Source of the DNA: Sodiomyces alkalinus F11
Taxonomy: Eukaryota > Ascomycota > Sordariomycetes > Glomerellales > Plectosphaerellaceae
NCBI RefSeq assembly: GCF_003711515.1
Contig: NW_021167086.1
Span: forward strand, 1,449,149 to 1,513,148
DNA length: 64,000 nucleotides
Direction: 5' to 3'
The notes under the pieces were generated by a model, which searched no databases, had not been told where the DNA came from, and saw nothing but the letters and a program-made list of their open reading frames with translations. The translations under genes were made by a program, and so were the position numbers. Shown one piece after another: positions 1 to 13,100 of the stretch. The stretch's first letter is position 1. Each line of letters begins with the position of its first letter.

Positions 1-697
1 TATAACTTAAATAGTTTCTTTTAGGATCCTGGCTCTAAGGGGCTAGTCTTCGGGGAGGGTTCTTAGCGGACTATTAGTTCCCGGTAATACCTAGCAGGGA
101 TTACTTTAAGGGGGGTAGGGTCCTATAGCGGCGTCGCTACGGGTACTCGGGCTATAATATTAGCCTAGGTCTCTCTTATACTACTTTTTCCTTTTCGGAG
201 TTCCTTACGGATAATATAGCGGACGGATATATATAGGTATACTAATAGTGGCGTGCTGGCATTATTACGGGTACTATGTATTATAATTAATTCCTCTACT
301 AGCTTTATAACCTAATTAATGGTATTCCCGTTAGCTAGTAAGGCCTGAATTTCTACCTTAATCTTAGCCACTCTTAATTCCGGGGGGGCGCGGTGGTCCC
401 CTTTCGGTCTTATATCGGTTCCGCGGTATATCCTGTCTCGGGAGGGGGGGGGGCGCTCGTATTATAAAAAGTGGGTCCGTTACGAATTCTATATAGTCGA
501 GGTCAGGGAGACGCTATCCTATAACTCTTCCAGCTATACCGTAGCGCCAGTATTACGGTACCGCTATAATAGTATCCCGGGNNNNNNNNNNNNNNNNNNN
601 NNNNNNNNNNTAGTTATAATCTCTATCTCGGTGGTTTTATCGATTTTACTCTTATTACGCGCCCGTGGTTAATAGGCGTGTTAAAAATCGTCGGCGA
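1..697 (-). mobile_element. LINE family 1, copy X (5' part, runs off window)
   Basis: This is the 5' end of a non-LTR retrotransposon read on the minus strand. It aligns by eye with the reverse complement of the start of LINE A (about 2,410-3,080) and, on the same strand, with LINE B at 37,915-38,575. It holds the 5' untranslated region and the N-terminal part of ORF1; the rest lies outside the window to the left. A G-run at about 445-454 corresponds to the C-run in LINE A at about 2,638-2,650. Its 5' end abuts copia H near 697, the exact base being uncertain because copies A, B and X diverge over the last 20 bases. It lies head to head with LINE A, with a copia fragment between them. Confidence 0.75.
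582..610. other. Assembly gap (29 N)
   Basis: A run of 29 N lies inside the LINE X 5' region. In LINE B the equivalent interval between the CCCGGG and TAGTTATAAT landmarks is only about 10 to 13 bases and G-rich, so the gap length is probably an estimate. Confidence 0.95.
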
Positions 698-714
698 TAA
701 TCCCTATTCCTTGG

Positions 715-2390
715 GTTATTGACATCCTTGTATACACGACCCTGCTTTATATTTAATAGCCTCGCCTCTATTATGTTATTTAATTTTATACACCTAGTAT
801 CCTCCTAGGACGTTATAGGTCTATTTTATTTAATCTAGAGGTATATTATCTATAGTTATTAAACCCCAGGTCTTTCTGTTATTATGTTCTGTTATCTCTG
901 CTACTATAGCGTCTATCTACTTAGCCTTATTAGGGCTATATATAGCCTGTTTATAGGTAGCTAGTTCTTTTAGACTGTTTATAGTTAGTAGAAAGCGGGG
1001 TTCGTCCTATAACTATAGGTTTCCGAGTATAGTATCTTCTATTAAGTATAGTAAGTGGTTATTATTTTTATTATAAGATATATAATCTTTATAGTCTACT
1101 TTCGGTTTCGAGGGTATCGCGATTTCTAGCCCAGAACTTAGGTTATTATGATTATTATTAGCCGGGTTATCATTATTTATATTAGCTAGAGTATAGTGGC
1201 TGGCTACCCGTAGCCTCTTTCGTCTATTATTATTATCTTCTTCTTCGATTTAGATAGAATTAAACGGTTATATATTAAGTTAATCAGACTCGTAGTGCGA
1301 AACCTGTATTTCTGCCTGTATATTAGGGGGTATATTATTAGGCTTATTATTTAGTATATTATTTAAAGAAGAAGCTAGAAACTGAGTTTCTAAGATATAG
1401 ACGTCTTAAAACTAAAAAGCCCTATAGTTTATCCGATTGTAGACTTTATAGTTATCGTCGTCAAAACCCACTAAAGCGTCTCGAAGGGCTCTTTAATCCA
1501 GTTTCTTTAGTCTCGGATCGTTATTCTTAATATAAACGATAGATCCCTAGACCCGAATATTATTTATATTAGGCTTTTTATTTTCTAATACCTTACAAGG
1601 TATTTTAAAACCTAGTGCTGAATTAGGGGTTCTATTATAGATATAAACGGCTAAATACACCGCCTTACCCTATAGATATTTAGGTAGTCCTGAGTGGAAA
1701 AGTATTATTCGGACCTTTTGTATTCTTTTCCGCCGTCGGTATCTACTTCTTTTATCTTTATATTATATTTATTATTTTGTACCGGTATTTTCTAGTCTTT
1801 TATAGCGTTTATAACCGTTTGTTCGGATTTATCGGCTAGTAGTTTAGCCTAAAGGAACCGGGTAGATTGGTCTAGTATAAAGAGAACCTAAAATTTTCAG
1901 TTATATGTTATAGAATCGATAGGACCGCAGAGGTCTATATATAATTTGTTAAGGTAGGACAAATCCTTATGTTTATTAACCGAATCTTTATTTACAAGTA
2001 TAATAGCTTTGCCTCTTTAACAGGCGTTATAGTTTTATATTTTCTCTATACTTGCTTTAGATACCTTTATATCTATATATCGTAGGCATATAGGGTTAGT
2101 ATAACGTATTCTGTTATACTAAAGCGTTAGTGTTTCTTTTATATTAGTTATCTTTAACGGTTGTTTCGGTCTTTTTCTTTTATAATGCGATGTATTCGTT
2201 CTGATTTTATTATACTTATAGATACCCTCTTTTTCCCCTATATAGAGGCCTAGTAAAGGCCGTTATAAAAGAGAGCTCTTATATATATATTTTAGGTATT
2301 ATTAAATAGAACTAGTTATTTAATTCCTATAAGACTATATATATATTCTTTATCTAGGGCTAGAGTTAATAGTGCCTAGTTTAGGGATAT
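715..2390 (-). pseudogene. Copia H: integrase core to start of reverse transcriptase
   Basis: This is a fragment of a Ty1/copia Pol polyprotein on the minus strand. Reading from about 2,390 downwards, the frame gives the end of the protease, then the integrase zinc finger, where the last Cys of a C-x2-C-x-RGKA-like patch survives near 2,020-2,040. Next comes the core with a CGPI-like segment followed by LDQ-TRF (about 1,830-1,960), then the NRTPNSALGFKIPC box near 1,600. Last is the start of the RVT_2 domain with an AKWIDAIVAEI-like stretch and a KTW motif at about 840-900. Stops fall at expected Trp/Gln positions. The fragment ends where LINE X begins. Its upstream half is at 23,251-24,644, displaced by gypsy G and LINE A. 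Confidence 0.8.
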
Positions 2391-2407
2391 ATAATATAAC
2401 TGGATAA
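2391..2407. repeat. Left target-site duplication of LINE A
   Basis: The 17 bases ATAATATAACTGGATAA are repeated exactly at 9,014-9,030. The last 13 bases are the first 13 bases of the gypsy G LTR, so LINE A entered the outer edge of that LTR. The first four bases, ATAA, are also the gypsy target duplication. Confidence 0.8.
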
Positions 2408-2714
2408 CGCGAATCACGGCTTTTCGACACGCCTATTAACCACGGGCGCGTAATAAGAGTAAAATCGATAAAACCATCGGGATAGAGACTATAACTACTA
2501 CCTCCCTCCCGGGGTACTATCGTAGCGGCACCGTAATACCGGCGGTACGGTGTAACCGGAAGAGTCGTGGGATAGCGTCGCCCCAGCCTTAACTATACAG
2601 AATCCGTAACGGACCCACTTTTCGTAGTATAAGCGCTCCCCCCCCCCCCGTGGCAGGATATAGCGCGGAACCGATATAAGACCGAAAGGGGACTACCGCG
2701 CCCCCCGGAACCGA

Positions 2715-4034
2715 GAGTAACTAAGATTAGGGTAGAAATTTAGGCCCTACTAGCTAATAGGAATACGATTAACTAGGTTATAGAGTTAGTAGAGGAATTA
2801 ATCACGATACGTAGGACCCGTAAGGACGCCGGTACGATACCGCTAATATACCTATACACTACCGTTTATTATATTATCCGAGAGGAACTCCGAAAAGGGA
2901 TAAACGGCACGAAAAAGACTTAGGCTAATATCGTAGCCCGGGCTCCCGTAGCGGTACCGCCGCGGGACCTAGCACCCCCTAAAGTGATCCCCGCTAAGCA
3001 TTACCGGGAACTAAGTATCCGCTAAAGAACCCTCCCCGAAGACTAGCCCCTTAAGGATAAGACCCTAAAAAAGATTATCTAAGCTATAAACGCCACGACT
3101 ACCTAATATAATACTATAGCGGCACGGAAGCTACTAAGCGGAGATATCTACCTTACCTTTACTAAAAGGGTATAGTAGTAGACTACCTATAAGGAGTAAT
3201 AGATTAAGAAGGCCTTTAGTAAAGGAGCCACTCTAGCCGTGTATACCTACCCCGCGCTAGTTAAAGCTATCCCCTGGGAGGTCCTTAACGCCCTATCCGA
3301 AAAAGACCTATCAGTATCCCTACAGGATATAAACCCCGAGGTAAAAATTATCCGAGTAAAATAGCGGGTACCCCGCCACGGCACCGGTAAGGTAGCGCTC
3401 CTCCTTATTAAATCGGCTTCGCCGGAAAGGGCAGTAAGCCTTATCCGGAATACCCTCCTCTTTAAGGGGGGCAGCTATATCCATAAACTATACGACCCCG
3501 ACCTTAGCCCCCTAAGGTGCTATAAGTGCCTATACTTCGGCCACCGAGTAAATAACTACCTTATAGCGGAGAGGGTATACCGCTACTACGCTAAGCCCGA
3601 ATCGGTATACCCCTAAGGCCTAGGATATTACGAAGCTACGGCGCCGGGGCGCCACCGCCGCTACGCCGTCTATACCGGAGACTATAATGCCTTCGACGAT
3701 TTATACCGATTACTAAAGAAAAAGGCCGAGAAGACCCGCGAAGCGTATAAGTACTAAGCTAGGGACTACGATATTACCCGCTAGACTAAAGCGGTATACC
3801 CGCGGCAGCCGTAGATCTTTCCCCCGATTATTATCGCTTAGGACTAGGACTAACCCCTCCGTAAAGGTAGGGGTCGGCCCCCGAAAAGGACTAGGGGATA
3901 GGAGGGCTCCCCGATACTAGGCCCGATAAGCGCCTATATAGTCCCCCGTGGGGCCGATAAGGCACCGTAGTAGGAACCCTAGAGCTAGACCCCGGTTATA
4001 CCGGGTATATTATCTTCCCCCCCCCCCTTTAATT
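2715..4034 (+). pseudogene. LINE A ORF1 (nucleocapsid-like, zinc knuckle)
   Basis: One plus-strand frame runs for about 440 codons, interrupted only by TAG/TAA stops of the RIP type. It encodes an RNA-binding Gag-like ORF1 protein. A zinc knuckle is visible at 3,518-3,559: Cys-x2-Cys-x4-His-x4-Tyr, where the fourth ligand Cys has become Tyr (TGC to TAC). A second Cys-poor patch follows at about 3,580-3,600. The tail is basic and Pro-rich and stops at TAA just before ORF2. No convincing ATG remains, so the start is approximate. In the family, ORF1 coats the RNA and works with the ORF2 protein in target-primed reverse transcription. Confidence 0.75.
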
Positions 4035-4045
4035 AATAGAAATCT

Positions 4046-7000
4046 ATGTCCTTTCGTGGAATATAGGGAGGAGTTAGGCGTGGCGGGAGCTACCGCTCTC
4101 GTGCCGCGCCGAGTATAATATAATAGTAATTCAGGAACCCGGCCTTAACCGCTTCACGAAAAGCCCCGTATACCCCTCCTAAAGAGTATACCGGCTAATC
4201 TAAGGAGGAGGCCGCGCCCTCCTATATATCTATAAAAGATACCCGCTATATACGTGGATATAGCGGGCCTACTATAATACCTATATAGTTATATTCGGGA
4301 CCGGAGATAATACCCTTATAATCTAGTCGATCTACTTAAAGAACTACTAGTCGGCCAGGATCCTCTAAAACACGCCCCTATAAGATATATTCGATATAGC
4401 ACTGCTATAGGGCCGATATATTCTTATAGGGGACTTTAACCTATACTATCCCCTATAATTATAGCCACCGCGGTATTACCCCCGAGCCGATACCCTACTT
4501 ACCCTTATAACCCGGTAAAACCTTAACCTAATAACCCCCCGCGGAATAACTATATAGTATTACCCGGGCCGGCGCGCTAGCACTATCGACCTTATATCGG
4601 TAATATAAGGGCTCCGCTATAACTTTAGCGGCCCGGATAAGACTATTATCGGGTCTAACCACTACTTATAAATAGTCCGAATCCTTATAAAGACGGACGC
4701 CTTACCGACTACCGCGACGATACCACCGCGGGACTTAACCGGGGCCTACTAGGTCTAGAAAGACTTTGACCCCTTATAGGTCCCCTAGCTTACTACTACA
4801 CGGCTATAATAGACCGGCCCCCTTATATTACTAGAAGATATCGACTTAGCACTAAATAACCTAATAGTAGACCTTATAACTATAGCCGATAAGGCCGCGC
4901 CGCGCCGCTATGGGGGCACCCCTAAACGCGTATCCACCCCTTAATAGAACGCGGAGCTAACCGCTTTGACCCAGGAATTAAGACGCCTCCACCGTAGATA
5001 TATATCCAGGAAATCCCGGAACTAATAGGACGAGTTCTAGGAAGCGGAGAGGCGCCGGGATAAGGCCGTGGCGGTAGCGAAGCGGATATACTAGCGGCAC
5101 CTGCTTTACTCGACCGGGAAGGACGATAGCCTTCTATAATGGCTATAAAAATAGGTATAAACTAAAGGGGGCGTAGTACCGGACCCCCTATTAGTGCTAC
5201 CACTACGCTAAGACGATAGCGCTTACCCGGTAATTATACACGTAGAGAAGGCCGAGGTCCTAAACCGGAAGTTCTTCCCCTCCCCCCTCCCTATTATCCC
5301 TAGGCCCTTAGGCGCGGAATCCCCCCCGGGGTAGGATATCCGCCGAGACGTTACCGTAGCGGATATATAGGGGCGCCTTAAGAAGATGAAACCCTAGGCG
5401 GTACTAGGCCCCGACGGACTCCTAGCAGGGCTCCTAAAAGTATATAGACCCCCCCTATACTAAAGACTTAGCGCTATCTTTATAGCGTGCCTTAAAATAA
5501 CCTACTACCCGAAAAGGTGCTGCCACGCTATTATAGTGGTCCTAAAGAAGGAAGGCCGGCCGCTAGCCGACTACGGGATAATAAAGGGCTAACGACCGAT
5601 ATTACTCCTTAGTATAATACGTAAGGTCCTTAAGGGGATACTTACTAACCGGATCACGACCATAGCGAAGGAGTATCGGCTCCTCCTAAAGGGATAGATA
5701 GGTAACCGGATAGGGCGAAGTATAAAGATAGTAGTATAGAGAATGACGGAGGCCGTAAAGGCGAGCTAGGCCTATAGCGGCACTGCTTTAATACTCTAAC
5801 TAGATATTAAAGGCGCCTTCGATACTATCCCTATTCCCGCCGTATCGAGGTGCTTAAAAGGAAAGGCTACCCCTAGTAGCTTAATACCCTAATTAGTAGC
5901 TTCCTCCGGGACCGTATAGCGTAGCTACTACTTAATAGCAAAACGGCCCCCCCGCGGTACCTCCACGGGGGTATACTATAAGGCTCCCCGATCTCCCCTA
6001 TCCTCTTCATCCTCTATATCTCTACTCTATACGAAGAGTTAGAAAGGGTCACTAAAACGATAGTAGTAGGTTTTACCAATAATATAAATATTATCGTCTT
6101 TAGTAGGACGGAGGTATAAACGCGGTAACGCCTCGCCGCCGCGTAAAGGATATACCTAGAATAGGAGATAGCGAGCGGACTATAGTTCGAACTAGCTAAG
6201 TATATCTATATCCCCTTTATAAAGCCATGCTAACCCTTACCTATACCGCTCCCCCTTAATACTATTTCGGTGCTAGTAGCGGAGGCGATAAAGTTCCTAG
6301 GCGTTTAGCTTAATAGGAAGCTCGACTTCCGATAAAATACTAAAGAGGTAAAAAGCCGCCTAACCACCTAGATATACGCCCTCTTAAGGCTTAGCGCGGT
6401 AGCGTGGGGGTATAGCTTCGTAGACGTAAAAAGACTATACCTTATAGTAATACGATCAGTAATCGCCTATTATGCCTTAACTATATATAAGATAGGGGCC
6501 GGCCCCTAGCACGGTCCTATAGCGGCACTTATAACGGTATAGAACCGGTGCCTTTAACTAATAGCCGGAGCCTATAAAGCCACGCCGGTTAGGGTCCTCG
6601 AAAAAAAAACTTTATCCCCCCCTTTAACCTATACCTCTTAAGCCTAAGTGCCCGGAAGGTCCGCCGGATATAGGAGGAGGGAACCGAGGATAAGATATTA
6701 GCCGGGGTATACGCCGTAGCGAGAGCCTTAGCGGTACTAAATCGGTATTATAGGATCTATACAGCCCTCGCGTAGATAGCCTAACTTCACGCCCTAACGA
6801 CTTAGGCCGGAAACACGGCCCCGAGGAAAGCCCTTATAAGGGAATAGGGTTAAACCTAGGCAGAGGCATAGAGGCCCTATACCTACGCCATAGCGGCACT
6901 AAGCCGCCCCCCGATATACCGCTCCCTCCGGAAATATAGAGGACTCCTTAAGCTATAGAGTGCCGTACTTACCTAAATTAGATTAGAAAAGCTAGGCCTA

Positions 7001-7327
7001 CGAGCCTTCTTAGTAAAAGCGAGGGTGCCGGGATTCCTAACTATATAGTGCCCCTACGGTAACGGGGGGGCAGAAATAGCGGAGCACGTAGTGCTTTAGT
7101 GCTAGGACGTAACCGAGGAAGAGCGTAGGGAGCTTTTTAGTACCGTAGGGAGACTACTTATAACTAAAGGGGATTTATATAACGTATTAGACCACGACAC
7201 GGAAGCCGGGGCAGTTATAAAGTGGTTTCTATAACGGAAGAGGCTTAAGGACTTCCGCCTCGCCCTTAAAGTTATAGAGGCCTACGAAAATACCCGCGAT
7301 ACTAAAAGGGGACCGTATCGGGGATAA
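4046..7327 (+). pseudogene. LINE A ORF2: endonuclease and reverse transcriptase
   Basis: An apurinic-type endonuclease is followed by a reverse transcriptase. The endonuclease shows VIQEPG near 4,125 and GDFNL-YYPL near 4,430, where GDFNLHHPLW is usual, so two His have become Tyr. The RT shows PILLLSIIRKVLKG (about 5,590), a GWIGNRIGRS-like box (about 5,695), LDIKGAFDTI (about 5,800), ILQGSPISPILFILYIS (about 5,970) and the catalytic box at 6,072-6,083. That box reads Phe-Thr-Asn-Asn where FADD is expected, so both catalytic Asp are Asn. The frame shifts by one near 5,845, so there is an indel as well as RIP stops. The C-terminal segment up to 7,327 carries the post-RT zinc-type region. The start at the ATG at 4,046 is a guess, since that frame closes after six codons. 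Confidence 0.82.
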
Positions 7328-9013
7328 GGTAGCACGAGGACTAATTAAATATTAGGATAGGGGCCCTATAAGCCGGGGCCCTAGCGGTATTAACGCGATA
7401 CTATTATAATACCGATTAGCTCTTATTATTATTACCTCCCTTAGAGGTATTAATACTACTTTTAATATACTTAAGACCCTATTAGGCTAGTTAGCTAATA
7501 CCGCTAGGGAGTTATAGCGGGACCGGGGGGGAGCCATTTATAAGGTATTCTAGGATAAGGTCTATCTTACCCTCTAAACGCCTTATCTAATAAGATAACT
7601 CCTATACCTTTACCGACGCGGTGCCGCCGCGACCGCGACCGGAAAGTAATGCCCGGTTCAGGGCCCGGCTAAAAGACTAGGACACCGTCCTTAGGCGCTC
7701 CTTAGCCTATAACTTATTAGCGTGGAACCGCCACGGCACTGAAGGGGAATACCTATAGTAGTAGTACCCGCGCTATTAGCGGCCTATACCGCTACGTATA
7801 TTTAGTAGATATCTATATAACGTTATTACTGCTTTTTAGTAGCGCGGGGGACTTATCGGACTATTAGCTATATCCACCCCGACGCCTATATAATACCACC
7901 GCGGCATTTAGGCGACTTATATCCTTACACGGATAGCGACTATTAGTATACTAGTAAGAGGCCGCGCCTATTCCCGTGATATTAGCGTAGGCTTCTATAT
8001 TATCGGGGTAAGTGCCTAGACGCTTACTATAACGAATATAACTACCCTATATTAGCGCTATAATACTACTCCGACGCTATCGAAGGCTATATACGGTATA
8101 ACACGAACTATACCGCGTTTATAGCGGCGATTATTACTATTAGTATTAGTATTATTAGGAGACGATATCTATAACTATTAGCACGCTACTACTAAGGCAC
8201 CGCTATGCCACGAAAGGAACTTATATTACGTTATTACTGCGGATTACTTATTTATATATATAAATCGCTACTATACTACCTAGTTAACCCCACGCCACTA
8301 CGCCACCGCGACGCTATCCACGAGGCACCTATAATTATAATATAATAGGAATATAATAAGAAAACTAAAGGGGTATACTAGTTAGTATAGGCCGTAACGA
8401 TATACCTATAAGACTATTAGCGGGAATAGATCGGGGAAAACCTATAACGAACTCGTTAGCGTTATAAGAGGAAGAGGGAGGATTAAGGTATAAAGGCCTC
8501 GGGGGATATTAACGATCTAATTCCTATAATAGGGTAGGGCCTTATTCCCCCTACCTACTGCCGGATATAGCAGGAACCTACCTAAGGGAGACAGGAGGCG
8601 CCTGCCTCCCTTACTCTTTTTATTAACCGAGTAAAAGGAATAAAAGGCACGATCCCCGGGGATATAGGGAGGCCGAGGCTAGAGGGCCGTGGCCCCCGTA
8701 CCGCGGAGGCGTAGCGGCACCCCCTCGGCCCCCTACTCCGCCACTAACAATTAGCTTAGGCTAACCTACCTAACTACTAGCCTGCTATACTTCCCGTCAG
8801 CCACTAGCCTGGAGGTGTGATCCAGATATATAGCAGAGATAAACCGGGGCCAGGTCGGCCCCGTAGCGGTATTATTCCACCTAAGGAAGTGTATAGGGGT
8901 TTTCCCCGGGTTTTACCCGGGTTTTCCCCCCTATAGCCACCCGAGAAGGACCGTATAGCCTAGAAAGGCTCCTATAGATTAGTTAGGATAGCAGAGTAAG
9001 ACCGATAATAATA
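7328..9013 (+). other. LINE A 3' region, non-coding
   Basis: About 1.7 kb lies between the ORF2 stop and the right target duplication. I find no extended frame with recognisable motifs. The part around 7,900-8,050 is shared with the end of LINE C at 38,585-38,740. The part at 8,895-8,990, with a run of TTTTCCCCGGG-type repeats and the block GAGAAGGACCGTATAGCCT, is shared with 41,820-41,915. Confidence 0.6.
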
Positions 9014-9030
9014 ATAATATAACTGGATAA
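9014..9030. repeat. Right target-site duplication of LINE A
   Basis: This is an exact copy of 2,391-2,407. It overlaps the first 13 bases of the gypsy G LTR, which starts at 9,018. Confidence 0.8.
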
Positions 9031-9377
9031 AGACGTAGTGGCACCAGATCGTCAAGACAAAGATCAGACAAAGAGGTCAGTCCAGTAAAACCACGATACA
9101 TAACCAAAATATAACTAACACCGCTATAACCTTCAGCGAAGAAGTAGATCGGTAGTCACTATTCTAATCAGGGTAACGTAAGTTAAACTAGAAAGATACC
9201 TTAAACGTAGAATAGGTAATTATAAAAGAGGATAATAATTAAAATAATCGTCCCTTAATGGGGATATCTAGAGCCTGTCCTTAATATATATATAGGAGGC
9301 GGATCCCGTAGCCTTAAAAAGGGGGGTTATATAACCGGCTACCGACACCACACTAACGCTGTATCTACGCGGTTATA
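9018..9377 (-). repeat. Gypsy G 3' LTR
   Basis: This 360-bp block matches 22,889-23,250 almost throughout, with differences mainly C/T and G/A. Its left edge was hit by LINE A. The terminal inverted hexamers TATAAC/GTTATA define the ends. Confidence 0.88.
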
Positions 9378-10139
9378 ATACGGCCCTAGTTATCTTGTTT
9401 ACACCGTCGTAGCGTAGATAACTCCTAAAAATAAGTAGATATAAGCAAATAAAGTAAGTAAAGAGCTATCGCACACCCTTATTCCTCTAATCACCCCCGT
9501 CCTCCACGTATACCTAATTAAGGATCCTCTTAGTTCTAGTTCCTCCGTATATACCGTTCCTTCACTACTCTTATTAACTATATCCTTAAGACGTCACTTA
9601 TCCAATCCTCTATATATACCCTTACTTACGTTTCCGCAAAGTCTTTCCTCTAACTACGTAATCCGGCTCGCTAGCCTTTTTAGCCTCCTAATTAGCGGTA
9701 GCTTTATCTGCCTTATACTTAATAGCGGTATTATTATAATATTAGCCTCCCTACTCTACTAATTATAATAGCGGGCGATACTCACTACTATTAGTAGCGG
9801 TATCCTATAAGGCGACTTTATAGGGGTTATTAAACGACTAGACCTAATCCTCCCGGCTATAGTTACTTGGTCTAAACGGTATATTCCTTATCTCGATTAG
9901 CCTATTGAATAGCAGATTAGCCTATAGAATAGCAGGCTATAAGATATCTCTAGACTATAACCTTAGTGTGCTTAATCCTTCTCCTACTTACTCTATATAT
10001 CGGTCCTTACGGTAAAATTAATATGGTCCTCTCCCTTATACGTGTAGTAGCTAATAGCCGAACTAATCTTAACTAGGACTAGCTACGGCTACTATATCTA
10101 CGGCTTCGACTATTTCTTTAGCTTAGCTACCCCTTAATC

Positions 10140-13100
10140 AGGGGAACCAGTAGGTTTTAAGCCTTTTTAGTAGCTTTCTTAGGAGTATTAAGTCTAAGGT
10201 TATCTAGCTCCGGGAACGTATTACCGTTATCTTTATCGGACGCCGATCCTTCGGTTATCCCTAGATTAGGGGATAAGGACTTCGGCTTAGTTAGCTAAGG
10301 GGTCTTTAGCGTCTTAGGTGTTTTCGGAGCCTTCGGAGTCTTCGGACCCTTAGGTAGATTAATAGGCTTCTACTTCTTATTAACGGGCGTAAAACTAGTT
10401 ATCTTAGGCGGATTATAGGAGGGGGTTATAATAGGAGTAGTAGTAGGAGCGGGGTTAGGGGATAGGGTAGACTATCCGAGAGCTAGCTTAGGTTAGTGGC
10501 CAAAGCCGAAGAGTTCGCCTATATAGCTTAACCAGCTATATCTAATATACCTAGTATAGCTAGTAGTATCGTTAACATAATAGCGGCTATCTTATAGACG
10601 GTATAGGCGGGATAAAGCAGGAAATAAGTATCCCTCCTAGATAACGTAACGGATCTATTCACTAACAAATAGACTACACAAATACTTATCCTCTTACTAA
10701 GGGCTTAGGACGATATAGAATTTCCTAAATAAGCTATCTATAGCTTTCTTAGGGGCTCTAATATACCGTAGCTAGCCTATAGCTCCTCGGAAGCTTTCTA
10801 ATAAACGCTTCTTAGCTCCTCTATCGTGCTATATACTATCGTATACGTATATAACCTAAGTCTCCTAATCTAAGATTAGGCTAATAAAGTGGTTACCTTT
10901 AACGTGGTATATAAAAGGAATTAGCCGGGATATCGCGATCCTTAAAAAATCCCTCTCACTCACGTCTAAGTGGTTAAACTTCTTCTTCTTAGCGTTATAG
11001 CCCTATAAGTCGACGTTATTAATCCAGGCCTTAGACCTAGTATCTCTAATCTATTTAGTGATTATTACCCTAATTAGGTCTTCTATAATAGACTTTTCTA
11101 ACCACTTACCCTTAAAGAGGTTACTATACACCCTTTACGTAGCTAGTAAAGCTATACGGGCAGAGATAACACTATCCCTATAAACCTTTACTAGGGGGGT
11201 TAATAGGGTCACTTTATCTATAACTTCCCCGCCTATATACTCTCCTTCTATAGTTCCTATAAGTTATTAAATAGCTTATTAATCCTCCTCGCTACCTACG
11301 GCAAACCTAAAGAAAAGGGGGTTATTATCGGATATATCGAATAGGCAGTAGGGGAGGCCGGTTAAAGGGAAAGCCTATCTACTCTTCTTAAGGATATACT
11401 CTATACGGCCCCTAATACGAGAATCGATAATAGCACGTGCCTTAGGGTGAATATAGCGCTTAAGTAAGTCTCCGACGGGGGTAATAGCCTAATAGTTAGT
11501 TATAGCGAAGGCGGCGTAAGTAATAAGAGGGGGAGAGAGAGCGTGGGGGTAAAAGCCGATAGAGCGTAGACTACGGCTAATTACCCTGATTAGGTCTAGG
11601 GATATTGAAAAACGGTTAAAGAGAAATAGAAAAAGCTATCGTTATAAAATAGTAGCTAGTAGTTACGGGTAATATCTAACGGTAAGGACTTAGTCGAAAG
11701 CTATAGGGAGTAGGAGAGACGAAAAGAGTGCTTTAAGGCTTAAGGTCGAGGGATATTTATCCTCCTCTAATAAGCTCGAAAGTGCCTTTCTCTATAATAG
11801 TCTTTCCCTCGGGGGTTCCTTTATAGCAGGCGTTACTATTTAGCTACTACCTATAAAGGAGTCTTTTCGATTAGTTAAAGGAGGTATACCTTAGTTATAG
11901 TGATAGTGACTTCTTTAACCCGGCGGGAAGGTCTCCGATTAGGAAAAAGACGTTAAAATCCGGGCTCTAATTCGTCGAAAAGATCAGATAAAATAGCTCC
12001 TACGTTATTTAGTTATAGGCGTAGCCGTGACTTAGAAATAAGGGATCTAAAAGGGGAAATAGTAAATCACCCCTCCCTTAAGCCGTAGCAGGCAAAGGCC
12101 TCTTTATAACTACTTTAACTAAATAGCCGCCTTTATAGTTTATAGCAGTAATAAGGCTTATAACCTCCCTTAATCGCTCGATCCCTCGAGTATAAAAGGC
12201 GAGCTTTCTAGCGATATTCCTCCTCTTCTTTATCTTTTTCCTACCGTAATATTAAGGCAGATACGAATATAACCGCCACTTACACTTATAATAACTAATA
12301 ATAATAATAATAGCGACTAAACGGCTAATTAGTATACTTAACGAGACGGAGTCTTATAAAAGAAAGAAGGCTATTACCCGTTAGTAGTTTATTAAGCTAA
12401 TGCCGTGGTTCTAGCCCGCGGCTCGTTTACCCCTTAGGGCCCGTAAGGAATACTCCTTCGGAGTAACCCTAGTGGATATAGTGGTAAGTTTTTATCGATT
12501 CTATACACGGGTTACCCTAATCAGGCTATATAAAGACTAATAAACCTATAGGTGAACTCTTACCTCGGCTAGTATAGGGTAGGCAGTAAGGGTAGCTTAT
12601 TATACGTCGAGCTAGACTTCCTATAATTATTAATCCCCGGAGAAAGTAAGGCGGTAGTCGCTAAACGGGTCTAGGATACTCTTCTTAACCTTAGGACGTC
12701 GAGGTTAGCTTATTTATAAAGATAAAGGCTAGTAACGGCTCCCCTCTTTTCCGTTATTAAATCTTTATAGTAAAGGATGTAGCGGGTCCTTAGAGAGAGT
12801 ATCTTATAAAGATCGTCTTACGGCCCTATACTACTAGGGTACTCCTAATCTAGGTATACGGTACAGTTAATAAGGTCCCCTACTAGTACTACGAGGAATG
12901 CTAGATACCTATAACTAATCGGGTTAATAATAAGATTTTATACCCCTTTTTCGAGTATATATCGATCTAGGGGAGTAAGGAGTTCCCGGACTATATTAAC
13001 TACTAATCATATGAGTCCGCCTATATATATCGTAATAATACCCTTCGAAGATAGTTTTAATAGGGTAATCAAAAGATCTCTTAGCTAGATAATAAGTATC

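Larger units (their letters stand above)
2408..9013 (+). mobile_element. LINE A: full-length family-1 non-LTR retrotransposon
   Basis: This 6.6-kb plus-strand element is flanked by a perfect 17-bp target duplication. It consists of a 5' untranslated region with a C-run, a zinc-knuckle ORF1, an ORF2 with endonuclease and reverse transcriptase, a roughly 1.7-kb 3' region, and a short tail of GATAATAATAATA type instead of poly(A). The layout and motifs fit Tad1-like fungal LINEs (family knowledge). ORF2 ends in a zinc-type segment with no RNase H that I can see, unlike LINE D. RIP-type stops are dense throughout, so it is inactive. Copies X, B and C in this window belong to the same family. Confidence 0.88.
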
